Part shown: positions 22,930-35,536 of the stretch, piece by piece
Layout of the letters: the number at the start of each line of letters is the position of its first letter
How positions within the stretch are numbered: the stretch's first letter is position 1
Origin: Siphonodentalium dalli
Lineage: Eukaryota; Mollusca; Scaphopoda; Gadilida; Siphonodentaliidae
Reading direction: 5' to 3'
DNA: 64,000 bases
NCBI GenBank assembly: GCA_032622095.1
Contig: CP136068.1
Coordinates: forward strand, 113,041,546-113,105,545
The notes under the pieces: model-generated
What the model was told of the DNA's origin: nothing
Seen by the model: the letters and a program-made list of their open reading frames with translations, nothing else
Database searches by the model: none
Position numbers and translations under genes: made by a program

Positions 22930-23054
22930 CTCAAGAAGTGGATCTAGAATGGACCCATTTACATCAATAGCATATGTTTGCTCTTCCTCTGGGGGTGTTG
23001 TACAAGTAGCTGCTTCAATGCCTTCATTGCCATCCAGTTCAACTGCACCAGTGC

Positions 23055-23090
<36 letters not shown>

Positions 23091-23180
23091 GGCCAGCATC
23101 AATCAGTTCATCAATTAACTCAATGACATGTTGATCAAGGAAGTTTGTTATTGATGGGTCCAGTAATTCCAAATCAACAT
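22930..23180 (-). pseudogene. Acidic N-terminal exon with threonine run, DUF3504 gene (copy 1)
   Basis: The minus frame reads ELLDPSITNFLDQHVIELID, a run of ten Thr codons (TAG repeat on the plus strand) and an acidic, Glu-rich segment, ending ILDPLLE at GAG|GTACATAC, a plausible donor. An acidic N-terminal region is usual before the DUF3504 core. The acceptor side (about 23180) is uncertain. In the second copy the Thr run is 13. Confidence 0.45.
23058..23090 (+). repeat. (TAG)n trinucleotide repeat in a coding exon (copy 1)
   Basis: About ten TAG triplets, read as Thr codons on the minus strand. The second copy (about 34793-34832) has three more triplets, a 9-bp expansion. Confidence 0.9.
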
Positions 23181-23695
23181 CTTGAACATGGGAATTACAT
23201 AAGTTTACATAAATATATTAGTACTTACTTTAATGTATTATTTTAGACAATATATAACGTTGAATGATCGAAAACTGGAGCCACAAATGCACTATCATAA
23301 TAATGGATAATTCAATTTTAACTTATTTATTTATTAATATTATTTGGGATTTATTTTATTTTCAATATGTTGATCAATTAAATAAATCTGTTTTGTTTCA
23401 TTTCCATTGTGTTTGTTCCTTTGGCTTTGAAATATTGTATATTAGTTATTTGGAATGGAAAATCAAAATGGATATAATATCACAACTTTGTGTATTTAAT
23501 TTTAGCTTTACTATATTACGAAAACCATCTAGGTCTAAACGTAAAACATTTTTCTGATCAGAATAAAAAATCAGAATAGAGTTATTTGTGTTCAACTTCA
23601 AACTAGGTTACCTACTGACCTTTCAAACTAGGCAGTCGCACCTGCTCTTCCGGTAGGAAATACATTTGTAAACATTGCTATTGCAATAAACTTAC

Positions 23696-23790
23696 CATCA
23701 TCTCTATCTGGGACGCAGAATCAATCATCTCATTGTCTGATATTAGATCATTATCGTTATTTGACTCTTCGATTATTCTCAACGACGATT
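23696..23790 (-). pseudogene. Possible 5' exon of the DUF3504 gene (copy 1)
   Basis: The minus frame reads RIIEESNNDNDLISDNEMID and SASQIEMM, then a strong donor ATGATG|GTAAGTTTATT at 23695. It is acidic like the following exon. There is no in-frame ATG before EMID; the start may be that Met or lie in a lost part. The phase to the next exon is unresolved. Confidence 0.4.
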
Positions 23791-24000
23791 AGATGGTGTG
23801 CAGGTTTTCGCAGGTGAAATTCAAAGATGCCGCCGATGGCAACGGTATCTATAGACAACAACGCGCGAGTGTGCTCGTTTCGTTACTCTGTTCTGCGCCG
23901 ATGAAATGTTACCGTGCTACATTCAGATTTGATGCACGCTGAAGCGGCCGATGTCGGTGAATCGAAAACTAAAGTTAGCCGCTCTAGGCCAATCAGAATG
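23780..24000 (-). promoter_or_regulatory. CpG-rich putative promoter of the DUF3504 gene (copy 1)
   Basis: Unlike its AT-rich surroundings this stretch has many CpGs (AACAACGCGCGAGTG, GCGGCCGATGTCGG) and an inverted CCAAT box (GGCCAATCAG at about 23988). It lies immediately upstream of the first predicted exon of the minus-strand gene. Position and composition are the only evidence. Confidence 0.35.
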
Positions 24001-24939
24001 CTTGTTTTTAGTGACAAATATTCAATTGAATTTCTATCTCTATGACATCAAATGCGGGATAAATTTCTGCAGATAATTGAGCCGTATCCAAAGACGCGTC
24101 CTATTACAAGTACGTTTATGCGAAAACCGGATCGTGACATTTCAGTTATCTGTCAATAAGAAACTATGGGTGCCATAAATTCCCTTTGCATGTGACACCT
24201 TGCCTCAGCTGACGCCTGGGCTATAACAATAACAATAATTATAAATGACTGCAAAAAACCCCTAAAATATGCAATGATAAATGTTTGATTTATTTTCTCG
24301 CAGACAGTCATGATTTCAGATGGTAGGCTATGCACATACCCTGGTTGGATTCATAGTCTAAATATTGCAGAGTATTTTTTTTGTAATGTTTCCTTTTAAA
24401 CTGTATCGACCTACAAATTGATTATTTGAAATTGAGATTTTTTGAAAAGTCACGAATGGGGCCCCTTCTTAAGTGGTGCGCGTGCAAACACATACACGTA
24501 GATACTGCGTACGTACACTAGTCGTATTAGATACTCGTAGTTTCCATTTTGTGTTTGAGTAGCATCGCATCTCACCCAACAAAATGTACAACACATTACT
24601 ACAACATATAACAAAAATAAGCTTTGCTACTCTTCGCAATAATGTTCCAACAGTTTGAGTATTCCACTTACCAAATTTGAGAACAATTGGATAACTACAA
24701 CTTGAGATATCATCTTGATACCATACATCAATATCATAAAATATTTATGTCAAATAACAAGATTAGATGCATGTTGTGTTCTTATTTCAATGCATCGAGC
24801 CGATCAGTGAATATCCAAACATACTGACTACTACATGTTGTATTCAACTCATATTTCGGAAAACACCAATTACATCGATCGTTTACCATATCAGAAAACA
24901 CAATGTATGAACCATGCGCCGTGCAGAGTTCAGTCCCCT
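24000..24939. other. 5' flank within the duplicated unit, no gene seen
   Basis: AT-rich, with a 60-codon minus frame at 24153-24335 lacking any domain. Together with its counterpart 35746-36688 it is the part of the unit between the presumed promoter and the duplication breakpoint. Confidence 0.4.
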
Positions 24940-25678
24940 ATAGCTGTTTCGTTGTACATTTTGGGATTCGAGCATGAAAACAGTTTGTGAACGAGCCGGC
25001 TTGCTCCATTGTAATTCAATTTAGCAAGGAATTTGCAAAAAAAACTGTATAAAAAGTATCATGTAGTCATTTTCATGACACGAATCAAGACTTTCATTTT
25101 GCCGTTGTCACCGTGCACAAATCTTGGGTTTGTTCATTGCGTTACTCGGAACACTGCTCCGTAACAATTTCCTGTGGGGCGGGTTGGCCCATAGCGGAGA
25201 GGTCGGTTACGCTATGGGCAGAACTCGATTCTATTTTAGTCCATGGACATGCGCATTGGAAACCCAGTTGCAGTTCTTGTTATGTTTGTCGAATCACAAG
25301 AATAAAAAGAAGGAAACTGATAACGTTGTAAAGTGTGGGATATTCGACGGAAAATTCAACAGAACTTGAATTTTGAAAGTAAAACTTCATTTGTTTTCGA
25401 TGAAGGATTTGAATCTTGAAGAAACTAGACAAATTACAATACACGTTCCGGGATTCCTATATTTGAAATTGATATCGTGTGGCCATGGTGAGTACCCTAT
25501 TGCGTAACTTCATAAATTTGAATGACGAATAATTTAATTTAATTTCAGTCACATAATTTCATTGACAATGATACAAATGCACATGGTACTGGCAGTGATC
25601 TAGCTAGAAAATGGACAAAATAACAAATTAGTCTACACAAGTTCAGAAGACATTAGTTCAAAGGCATGTCCAAATTGT

Positions 25679-26965
25679 TTACATATTTTGTTTGAAATAA
25701 CATAAATTTGAGCTAGTATTCATTGGTCCTGGACTCCTGGTGGCATAATAGTTGTAAATGGCCACTTCACAATTATTGAAAGAAAACTGGCCGGCTTGTT
25801 TGGTACTGGGAGTTGATTCAACTGTTATAGTTCTCCTGCTAGTAGCGCATGTATTGTTATATATTCGTATGTTGCTTCTTCTCACTGGCACAATCTGTGA
25901 ACTTCCCGTACTAGAGGTCACAATCTGTGAACTTACATGTTGCGTGTGATTGATCATGGGGACATCGGTTGCCACAATTGGGACAATATGTTCATTTTGT
26001 AGATTTTCCATCTATTCTCTGCAAAACTCTTGAGAAATGTTGTTTTTGTACATCCGAACTGTCAGTATTGTAGATTTTGATAGAAGCTTCATTACGATGA
26101 CCGGATACTTTCATGATATCGCGCGTTTCGACAACCGCATGCGGTAACAGTGTTATTGCTGTTGCCCTGACCGAGTGTTTAGTATGTCTGGTCGATAAAT
26201 TGGCTTCTTTGGATATTCTCGGCATTATTTCAGAAATTTTGTTCACTACAACTGCCTTCTTTTTAACCCATACATCATTATCCATGCTGACTGATGCTTT
26301 GGGTTTCTGAAATAAACATTGCACTTCAGGATGTAGTTTTGATAGATAGAGTTTGAACGATTTCACTGGGCATCGCTCATTACCTGAGGCATACATTCTG
26401 GGTTTCGGTGTGGATTTCTACCGAGGTGATGTTCCAGTGTGGTTTTTAGTGAATTCATTAATTGTCAAATCATAATACTCTCGTCCGGAGCATTCTGATT
26501 TCAGTTGAAAGAATCCTTCATGAGCAGCCGCATGTTCTCTCGTCCTCCTAGCAAAATCGAGTGCGACATCAAACCAAACTTTAATAAATAGACCCCTCGG
26601 ATTGTTCAGAACAAACACTCCATTTCGCATGATGGCTGAGATTCTGAGAATAATAAACTAAGGTCATTCTCTGCTATTGGAGGATAATGCTTGGACTGAC
26701 CTTGGCCATCGCGCTTCAACTTCCTTATAATACTGATAAACATGTTATATGCTCTCATGAATGTTATGTCCTGGGCAGTATTTATTTTCCGTTCATATGG
26801 AGGATTTTGGAGATGTCTATTTATGGAAGATCTAATGCCAATGAAGGCTGATTTGCTAAGCTGTCGCCTTTATTGGTTGTTCTAGCTTCAGCGTAGAATC
26901 TCCGGAGACAGTCGTCGAGTTTTGTTCATCCTCAAGAGCTCTGACCTCTGTCGGACAACCAGCAT
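25679..26965 (-). pseudogene. DUF3504/Crypton-type tyrosine recombinase-like gene, main exon, decayed (copy 2)
   Basis: Same reading as 14004-15290, with the in-frame stop at 26415-26417 and the frameshifts near 26915, 26870 and 26615 all preserved. The lesions therefore arose before the duplication, and the second copy is not a rescued gene. A few substitutions differ (for example GCGCG at about 26121 and CTCTGACCTC at 26941). Confidence 0.75.
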
Positions 26966-27010
26966 GGAAAAAATGGAATAATAATAAATTTCGTTAGATA
27001 TATATATATA

Positions 27011-27760
27011 CTAGAAGGTGACCCGACTTCGTCCGGGATTTTACCTTGAATTGACCATTTTGAAGGTCAAGGTCAGGTGGGGTCAAACACCAACACCCCA
27101 AAAATGGTGGAAATCGGCCCAGCGGATACCGAGATACCCTATGCATCAAATTTCGTCCGTAAAAATCCGCCAGTTTAACCCGATTTGATTTCCACTCAAG
27201 TATATAAACGCGCCTCATATACACAAACAACGTAGAGATAAATTACCATCGGTGCCCGAGATATCGCCAAGGCGTCTGAAACAGTCAAATGCATCGGCCG
27301 GTTAAGCGTTAACGTGATCTAACGTTATGACCTCTAACGACGTCATAGAAGTTACGCATTGTTTTTATCCTGATGGAAGATAGTACCACTTCTTCTTGAT
27401 AATTGAGGCAGATAACTAAAACGGATACATACGCATTATATATCGTTGGAAAGAGGAAACACGAAAGATTCTCACAGTGTCATTATTATGACTGGCATTT
27501 TATTATTCGCGCTGTTTCGAATCGATTTGTAAGCACCGAACTCAAATGAAAGTCCCGTAACACAGCGTAAAAACAGATTTGACCTCGGCACGTGAAAAGT
27601 TGACCTCGGATCTGAAAATTAATATGCCTATGTCACCCCCCGGCCGAAAATACCCCCACATACCAAGTTTCATCGAAATCGGTTCGGCCGTTTTCGAGTC
27701 CATCGATTACAGACACACACACACACACACACACACAGATCTTCCAAAATATATAATAGA
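27011..27760 (-). mobile_element. Helitron-like A1 (copy 2)
   Basis: Counterpart of 15336-16085 at +11,675. CTAG at 27011-27014; 5' TC at 27760 abutting the next element. Confidence 0.75.
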
Positions 27761-28426
27761 CTAGCCGATGAGCCCGACGTTGTCCGGGCTATTCAAAAAC
27801 CAAATTTCAAGTCGATAGCTATTCAAAAACCAAATTTCAAGTCGATAGCTCCACCCGTTTCCCAGATCTGGTCTGCGCATGCGCGAAGCTGAGGCCCGAC
27901 GTTGTCCGGGCTATTCAAAAACCAAATTACAAGTCGATAGCTCTACCCAGCACGACGTTCCAAATTTCAAGTCGATAGCTCTACCCGTTTCCGAGATCTG
28001 GTCTGCGCATGCGCGAAGCTGGCGTCGCACGGGCTCGGCGACCCGATAAAATTCGTATCCGGGGCAAGATACATTCACATACCAAATTTCAAGTCGATAG
28101 CTCCACCCGTTTCCGATATCTGGTCTGCGCATGCGTGAAGCTGGCGTCGCACGGGCTCGGCGTCCCGATAAAATTCGTATCCGGGGCAAGATACATTCAC
28201 ATAGCAACTTTCAAGTCGATAGCTCCACCCGTTTCCGAGATCTCGTCTGCGCATGCGCGAAGCGGGCGCCGCACGGGCTCGCCAATACGACAACGTCCAC
28301 CGCCTGGTCAAACTACACACACGCACCAAGTTTCGTCCCGATCGGTTTAGAATCGTAGATTTGTATTAATGACAAACATACAGACAAACATACAGACAGA
28401 CAGAGGTCTTCAAAATATATATGAGA
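27761..28426 (-). mobile_element. Helitron-like B1 (copy 2)
   Basis: Counterpart of 16086-16751, including the doubled 3' hairpin. Confidence 0.75.
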
Positions 28427-29114
28427 CTAGCCGATGAGCCCGACGTTGTCCGGGCTATTCAAAAACCCGATAAAATTCGTATCCGGGGCAAGATACATTC
28501 ACATACCAAATTTCAAGTCGATAGCTCCACCCGTTTCCGATATCTGGTCTTGTCATGCGCGAAGCTGGCGTCGCACGGCCTCGGCGACCCGATAAAATTC
28601 GTATCCGGGGCAAGATACATTCAAAAACCAAATTTCAAGTCGATAGCTCTACCCGTTTCCGAGATCTGGTCTGCGCATGCGCGAAGCTGGCGTCGCACGG
28701 GCTCGGCGACCCGATAAAATTCGTATCCGGGGCAAGATACATTCAGATACCAAATTTCAAGTCGATTGCTCCACCCGTTTCCGAGATCTCGTCTGCGCAT
28801 GCGCGAAGCTGACGTCGCACGGGCTCGGCGACCCGATAAAATTCGTATCCGGGGCAAGATACATTCACATACCAAATTTCAAGTCGATAGCTCCACCCGT
28901 TTCCGAGATCTCGTCTGCGCATGCGCGAAGCGGGCGCCGCACGGGCTCGCCAATACGACAACGTACACCGCCTGGTCAAACTACACACACACACCGCGTT
29001 TCGTCCCGATCGGTCGAGAATGGTAGATTTGTATTAATGACAAACATACAGACAAACAAACAGAAAGACAGACAGACAAACATACAGACAGAGGTCTTCA
29101 AAATATATATGAGA
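28427..29114 (-). mobile_element. Helitron-like B2 (copy 2)
   Basis: Counterpart of 16752-17439. A few units are closer to consensus here (ATCCGGGGCA, GACCCG), so some point mutations in the first copy arose after duplication. Confidence 0.75.
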
Positions 29115-29128
29115 TATATATACATATA

Positions 29129-30078
29129 CTAGAAGGTGACCCGACTTCGTCCGGGTTTGACCTTGAATTGTCTATTTTGAAGGCCAAGATCAAGTGCGGT
29201 CACGATTTGACCCGTCCAAAACACAGTGCCCGAACAAAAGTACCCGACAAAAGTACCCGTCGAAATCCATCCGGTTTTACCCGATTTGACCTTGAATTGA
29301 CCATTTTGAAGGTCAGGTGGGTCAAACACCAACACCCCAAAAATGGTGGAAATCGGCCCAGCGGATACCGGGAAATCGGCCCAGCGGATACCGAGATACC
29401 ATATGCATCAAATTTCGTTCGTAAAAATCCGCCAGTTTAACCCGATTTGATTTCCACTCAAGTATATAAACGCGCCTCATACACACACGCTCATTAATTA
29501 TCAAGTTTCAACGTAAAGATAAATTACCATCGGTGCCCGAGATATCGCCAAGACGTCTGAAACAGTCAAATGCATCGGCCGGTTAAGCGTTAACGTGATC
29601 TAACGTTATGACCTCTAACGACGTCATAGAAGTTACGCATTGTTTTTATCCTGATGGAAGATAGTACCACTTCTAACGACGTCATAGAAGTTACGCATTG
29701 TTTTTATCCTGATGGAAGATAGTACCACTTCTTCTTGATAATTGAGGCAGATAACTAAAACGGATACATACGCATTATATATCGTTGGAAAGAGGAAACA
29801 CGAAAGATTCTCACAGTGTCATTATTATGACTGACATTTTATTATTCGCGCTGTTTCGAATCGATTTGTAAGCACCGTAACACAGCGTAAAAACAGATTT
29901 TACATCGGCACGTGAAAAGTTTACCTCGGATCTGAAAATCAATAGGCCTATGTTACTCCTGACCCGAAAATACCCCCACATACAAAGTTTCATCGAAATC
30001 GGGTCGGCCGTTTTCGAGTTCATCGATTACACACACACACACAAACAAACAAACAGATCTTCCAAAATATATAATAGA
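29129..30078 (-). mobile_element. Helitron-like A2 (copy 2), with 58-bp internal duplication
   Basis: Counterpart of 17454-18345 but 58 bp longer. The segment from CTAACGACGTCATAGAAGTT to TAGTACCACTT appears twice in tandem at about 29615-29730. This is the largest single difference between the two copies. Confidence 0.75.
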
Positions 30079-30100
30079 TATATATATATATATATATATA

Positions 30101-31070
30101 CTAGCAGATAGACCCGACTTCGTCCGGGCTGTTTCCCCTCTGCTTTTCGGCGAATTGCGTGATTTGACCTTGAATTGTCAATTTTGAAGGTCAAGGTCAG
30201 GTGGGGTCACGATTTGACCCGTCGAAAACACTGCCCGGACAATAGTACCCGTCGAAATCCATCCGGTTTTACCCGATTTGACCTCGAATTGATCATTTTG
30301 AAGGTCAGGGTCAGGTCGGGGTCACGACTCGACCCGTCCAAAACACTCAGTGGACAAAAGTAAACCTACGTATACAAATTCGTCGAAATCCCATCAAAAT
30401 TCTCGATTTGACCTTGAATTAACCCGATTTCAAGGTCAAGTTCACGTCGCACGGGCAAACGAATAGGCCGACGACACTCTCCATACGAAAGTATCCCTAG
30501 ACACTAATTTTCATCGAAATCCCGTGATACTCGGGCGTTCGACCTTGAAATGACCCGATTTCAAGGTGGTCAATGTCACTTCGCACGGGCAAATTAACAG
30601 GCCCATGCCACTCTACGGCCGAAAGTACCCCCACATACCAAGTATCATCGAAACCGGCTCGGCCGTTTTCGAGTCCATCGCGAACACACAGACAGACATA
30701 TTTTCGTATGGGGAGTCTCATAAGCATATTAATTTGCCCGTGCGACGTGACCTTGACCTTGAAATCGGGTCAATTCAAGGTCAAATCGCCAATTTTGATG
30801 GGATTGCGACTAAATTTGATACGTGTGGTTACTTTTGTCCACTGAGTGTTTTGGTCGGGTCAAATCGTGATTCCGACCTGACCTTGACCTTCTAAATGAT
30901 CAAATCAAGGTCAAATCGGGTAAAACCGGATGGATTTCGACGGGTACTTTTGTCTGGTACTTTTGTTCGGGCAGTGTTTTAGACGAGTCAAATCGTGACC
31001 CCACTTGACCTTGGCCTTCAAAATAGACAATTCAAGGTCAAAGCCCGGACGAAGTCGGGTCACCTTCTAG
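30101..31070. mobile_element. Helitron-like A3/A4 head-to-head pair (copy 2)
   Basis: Counterpart of 18370-19336: A3 on the minus strand (30101 to about 30700) and A4 on the plus strand (to CTAG at 31067-31070). A 3-base GGT insertion distinguishes it from the first copy near 30567. Confidence 0.65.
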
Positions 31071-31789
31071 TCTATTATATATTTTGGAAGATCTTTCTGT
31101 CTGTCTGTGTGTGTGTCTGTCTGTTCGCGATGGACTCGAAAACGACCGAACCGATTTCGATGAAACTTGGTATGTGGGGGTATTTTCGGCCGGGGAGTGG
31201 CATATGCCTATTAATTTGCCCGTGCGACGTGACCTTGACCTTGAAATCGGGTCATTTCAAGGTCAAACGCCCGAATATCACGGGATTTCGATGAAACTTG
31301 GTATGTGGGGGTACTTTCTGCCGGGGAGTGGCATGGGCCTATTATCTTGCCCGTGCGACGAGACTTTGACCTTGAAATCGGGTCATGTCAAGGTCAAACG
31401 CCCGAATATCACGGGATTTTGATGAAAATTAGTGTCTATGGATACTTTGGCATGGGGAGTCTCATAAGCCTATTCAATTACCCGTGCGACGTGACCTTGA
31501 CCTTGAAATCGGGTCAATTCAAGGTCAAATCGCGAATTTTGATGGGATTTCCACGAAATTTGATACATGGGGTTACTTTTGTCCACTGTGTGTTTTGGGC
31601 GGGTCAAATCGTTACCCTACCTGACCTTGACCTTCAAAATGGATAATTCAAGGTCAAATCGCTTTGGACGGGTCAAATCGCGACCCCACCAGACCTTGAC
31701 CTCCAAAATGGACAATTCAAGGTCAAATCGCGCAATTCGCCGAAAAGCAGAGGGGAAACAGCCCGGACGAAGTCGGGTCCACCTGCTAG
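31071..31789 (+). mobile_element. Helitron-like A5 (copy 2), complete
   Basis: Counterpart of 19337-20054; TC at 31071, CTAG at 31786-31789 followed by T. Confidence 0.75.
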
Positions 31790-31806
31790 TATATATATAT
31801 ATATAT

Positions 31807-32944
31807 GTTACAGTTAATATGTATTATCAGTTATTATGTATAATAACTGAAATGTTTAGTTATTATGTATAATACCTGATTCACTCAGTTAATATATGTA
31901 ATACCTGAAATTTTCAGTTATTATACATAATAACTGAAATTAGGAGTGTTTCATTAGACATATTAACTGATTTTGATAATTGACAATAAAAACTTGTGTG
32001 AGTTCATCAACATATTTATTAACCATAACATATTTATGTGAAACATTAAAATCACGCTCAAATTACATCAATAACATTGGAAAAACAATAATATTGCGAC
32101 CAACGGTCAAATCAGTGGTGTTGTTGTCACATAACCACGCAACCAACATGTACTTCACGTCACAGTTCGATCTCTCGACAGAGCCTTGACTCTGAGGGTG
32201 TCTCGGCTTTCCGTGCCCTATGACTAGATCGGGCCACATTACTTTCAACTCGTTGATAACCTCAGCTGTAAATTCTGAACCATTGTCACTTTGCAGAATG
32301 GCAGGCGCACCGAACAGAAGGAATATGTCGAGTAGCTGATAGTCTCTTGGAAGTTAGAGGCTTAAGAATACAGAATTTGGTCAGATGATCAGTTCATACT
32401 TCTTTAACAGATAATACTGATGCGAAGTCTTTTTATAAGAAGTACTCGCTTCCAGCAGGTCACCAATTATCTGCTCGTAATCCTCTTTGGGAATCAGCAC
32501 ACGTTTGTTAGTAGCATAGCTCTCGTAGAGCTTTTGGTTGAAATTATTTGTTATCGCTAGTTCATCCATTGTAAACATATGAAGCAAACCTACATCATGT
32601 TTGGTTTATATGCTAGAACAGAATTATGACTGAAGCCACTATACTAATTACACATGCAGGATTTTGCTCAAGTGTCAAGAAGCCACTATTCCTTGTCAAC
32701 ACAAACCCATTGCGGTGGAGGGAAACCATTTCATATTGTGAAAACAAAGTGATGGCCATGCCACAGCCAATTAAGCAATAGACTAGCCAGAGCATCTAAG
32801 TTTTATTAGTTTACAATGAATTATACAATGAATTATCAACATCAGTTAATATGTCTAATGAAACACTGAAAATGTCTGGTATTATATATATTAACTGAGT
32901 GAATCAGGTATTATACATAACAACTGATACGTATTAACTGTAAC
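31807..32944 (-). mobile_element. Deleted integrase element with inverted termini (copy 2)
   Basis: Counterpart of 20070-21207 at +11,737. The integrase core fragment is at 32063-32347 and the N-terminal fragment at 32381-32587, with the same internal deletion. Confidence 0.68.
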
Positions 32945-32980
32945 ATATATATATATCTGATTGAACATGCAGTACCTCTT

Positions 32981-34180
32981 GGTGTAAACAATATTTAATT
33001 TCGAACAGAATATGTAATACATACAAACAAATTGACATAAGTAATAATAATATTCAAAACGGGGATTGGACAACAAGCCTAAAAGGCTTTTATCAAGTCT
33101 TTTCCTCGGAGTAGGAAGTTTACCCTTGGTATCAGAGTAGATACCATATAGGGTAAATTTAGCAGACGGGGATAACATGTTAGATCCGAAACAAAATATT
33201 GTTCAAGGAGGGGGTAGAGGGATAGAGTGCAGGAAGGAAGAACGTTTGTCAAGTTAATTGGTATTACATACCGTACATCGGCCAAAACGAAAGAGGGGAG
33301 TGAAGAGAAGTACCGTATAATTATATTTTAGTTACACAACTTTGATATTTATAACATATACTATTTAAGAACCATGAAACAATTAAAATCAAATCGAAAC
33401 GCATCGCGGCCCACGTGGAGGAAATGCGAGAAAAAACAATCAACCTACTTGAACTGTTAATTAATATTAAAATTAAAATAATTGGTTAGAAGCGTACGTA
33501 TTGAGTATTGAGACGATCAGAAAGTTCACTTGAGCCATATAATAGGATATCAATTGATATTCTGCTTGTTGGTAGCACGGACATGAGCTCTATTCTCTCT
33601 TGAGTATACAGAGGACAATGAAAAAAGAAGTGGTATGCTGATTCAATTTCATAATCACCACTGGAACAGAACGGAGAATCTTCCAAGTTGTTTACGACGA
33701 GGTCTTTATTCAGGTTACTACAGCCTAATCTAATTATAGTATGATAAACTTGTGCTTTCCTGGAGTAACTTTGATAGTAAAATTTGGCTATTTTTGAACG
33801 ATCAACATTTAGGGTCAGTTTAAATTCTTTCAACGAAGGGGTCATCTTTACTGAGTCGGGTAAACTATTCCAAGCACGTGTGGTTGACGGTAGATATGTG
33901 TCCATATACGCATTCCCATTACTGTCAGGTGGATGAATACTAGCATGCCTAAAATTATAACCAGACGTCATAGAATCAGGTGGAATCATATTGGATAAAT
34001 AGGATGGAGTTATATTTCTTGTCATTTTGTAAAATTGAATTAATTTCTGTTTACTTCTTCTTGATGCAAGTGTTTCCCAACCAGTTTCAAGTAACAAGTT
34101 GAGGTCGCTAGTACTTCTAGTTGCCCCAGTTACAACTCGTGCCATTTAGTACTGAATATCATCAATGCAATCGCTCATGT
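32981..34180 (-). mobile_element. 5'-truncated LINE fragment (copy 2)
   Basis: Counterpart of 21244-22443, with target duplications at 32965-32980 and 34181-34196. The pol C-terminal frame spans 33486-34145. Confidence 0.82.
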
Positions 34181-34497
34181 ACATGCAGTACCTCTTATTT
34201 TAGTCACAAATTGAGTGTTCATATCTCAAATTATTTTCTATAATGATTACTAGTATATGTGATTTATTTGTCTAAATTAGTTTGTATTGAATTACCAAGT
34301 CTATATTTGGAAATAAGTTCCAATTTTCAAATAACATTCACAATTTAGATACCCAATAATTTAGGGATTCTCAAATAAATGAATGGGAATAACGACACTA
34401 AAGTACTAAAATAGCGACCAATAATACTAACCACTGATAAAAACAATTTAAATTTGACTCAACATATTTTCAATTTATCAATTTATAAATTACTTAC

Positions 34498-34791
34498 GTT
34501 TGAAGAGATCAACACCCCATTTGGTGTTTTTCTTCGTGTTTTTGGAGTCTTTGTTATCTAGCAGCGAATATCCATCAACTGATGACCTATATAAACATAT
34601 TTTAAAGATTATGAAATAACCCTTCTCCCGCATCAAGACATTAATATTAATAAATTATGTATGTACCTCAAGAAGTGGATCTAGAATGGACCCATTTACA
34701 TCAATAGCATATGTTTGCTCTTCCTCTGGGGGTGTTGTACAAGTAGCTGCTTCAATGCCTTCATTGCCATCCAGTTCAACTGCACCAGTGC

Positions 34792-34836
<45 letters not shown>

Positions 34837-35536
34837 GGCCAGCATCAATCAGTTCATCAATTAACTCAATGACATGTTGATCAAGGAAGTTTGTTATTGA
34901 TGGGTCCAGTAATTCCAAATCAACATCTTGAACATGGGAATTACATAAGTTTACATAAATATATTAGTACTTACTTTAATGTATTATTTTAGACAATATA
35001 TAACGTTGAATGATCGAAAACTGGAGCCACAAATGCACTATCATAATAATGGATAATTCAATTTTAACTTATTTATTTATTAATATTATTTGGGATTTAT
35101 TTTATTTTCAATATGTTGATCAATTAAATAAATCTGTTTTGTTTCATTTCCATTGTGTTTGTTCCTTTGGCTTTGAAATATTGTATATTAGTTATTTGGA
35201 ATGGAAAATCAAAATGGATATAATATCACAACTTTGTGTATTTAATTTTAGCTTTACTATATTACGAAAACCATCTAGGTCTAAACGTAAAACATTTTTC
35301 TGATCAGAATAAAAAATCAGAATAGAGTTATTTGTGTTCAACTTCAAACTAGGTTACCTACTGACCTTTCAAACTAGGCAGTCGCACCTGCTCTTCCGGT
35401 AGGAAATACATTTGTAAACATTGCTATTGCAATAAACTTACCATCATCTCTATCTGGGACGCAGAATCAATCATCTCATTGTCTGATATTAGATCATTAT
35501 CGTTATTTGACTCTTCGATTATTCTCAACGACGATT
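34498..35536 (-). pseudogene. Upstream exons of the DUF3504 gene (copy 2)
   Basis: Exon candidates at 34498-34586, 34667-34926 (with 13 rather than 10 Thr codons) and 35442-35536, with the same donors as in the first copy. The acceptor before 34586 reads TTTATATAG instead of TTTATCTAG and remains usable. The CpG-rich putative promoter follows at 35530-35745. Confidence 0.45.

Larger units (their letters stand above)
13265..24939 (+). repeat. Large tandem duplication, copy 1 (11,675 bp)
   Basis: The block starts at ATAGCTGTTTCGTTG and ends at CAGTCCCCT, where the next copy begins. Left flank GCC|ATAGCTG, junction CCCT|ATAGCTG and right flank CCCT|ATACGC share only ATA, a 3-bp microhomology expected for end joining or template switching. 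Differences between copies are scattered substitutions, a 58-bp internal duplication, a 9-bp triplet expansion and small dinucleotide changes. I estimate identity above 99%. All transposons in the block are at identical positions in both copies, so they predate the duplication. Confidence 0.95.

Noticed and set aside
23264-23557. 97-codon plus-strand ORF, hydrophobic (and 35010-35303)
   Set aside because: Very AT-rich with Phe/Ile bias, inside what looks like an intron of the opposite-strand gene; no domain or start context.
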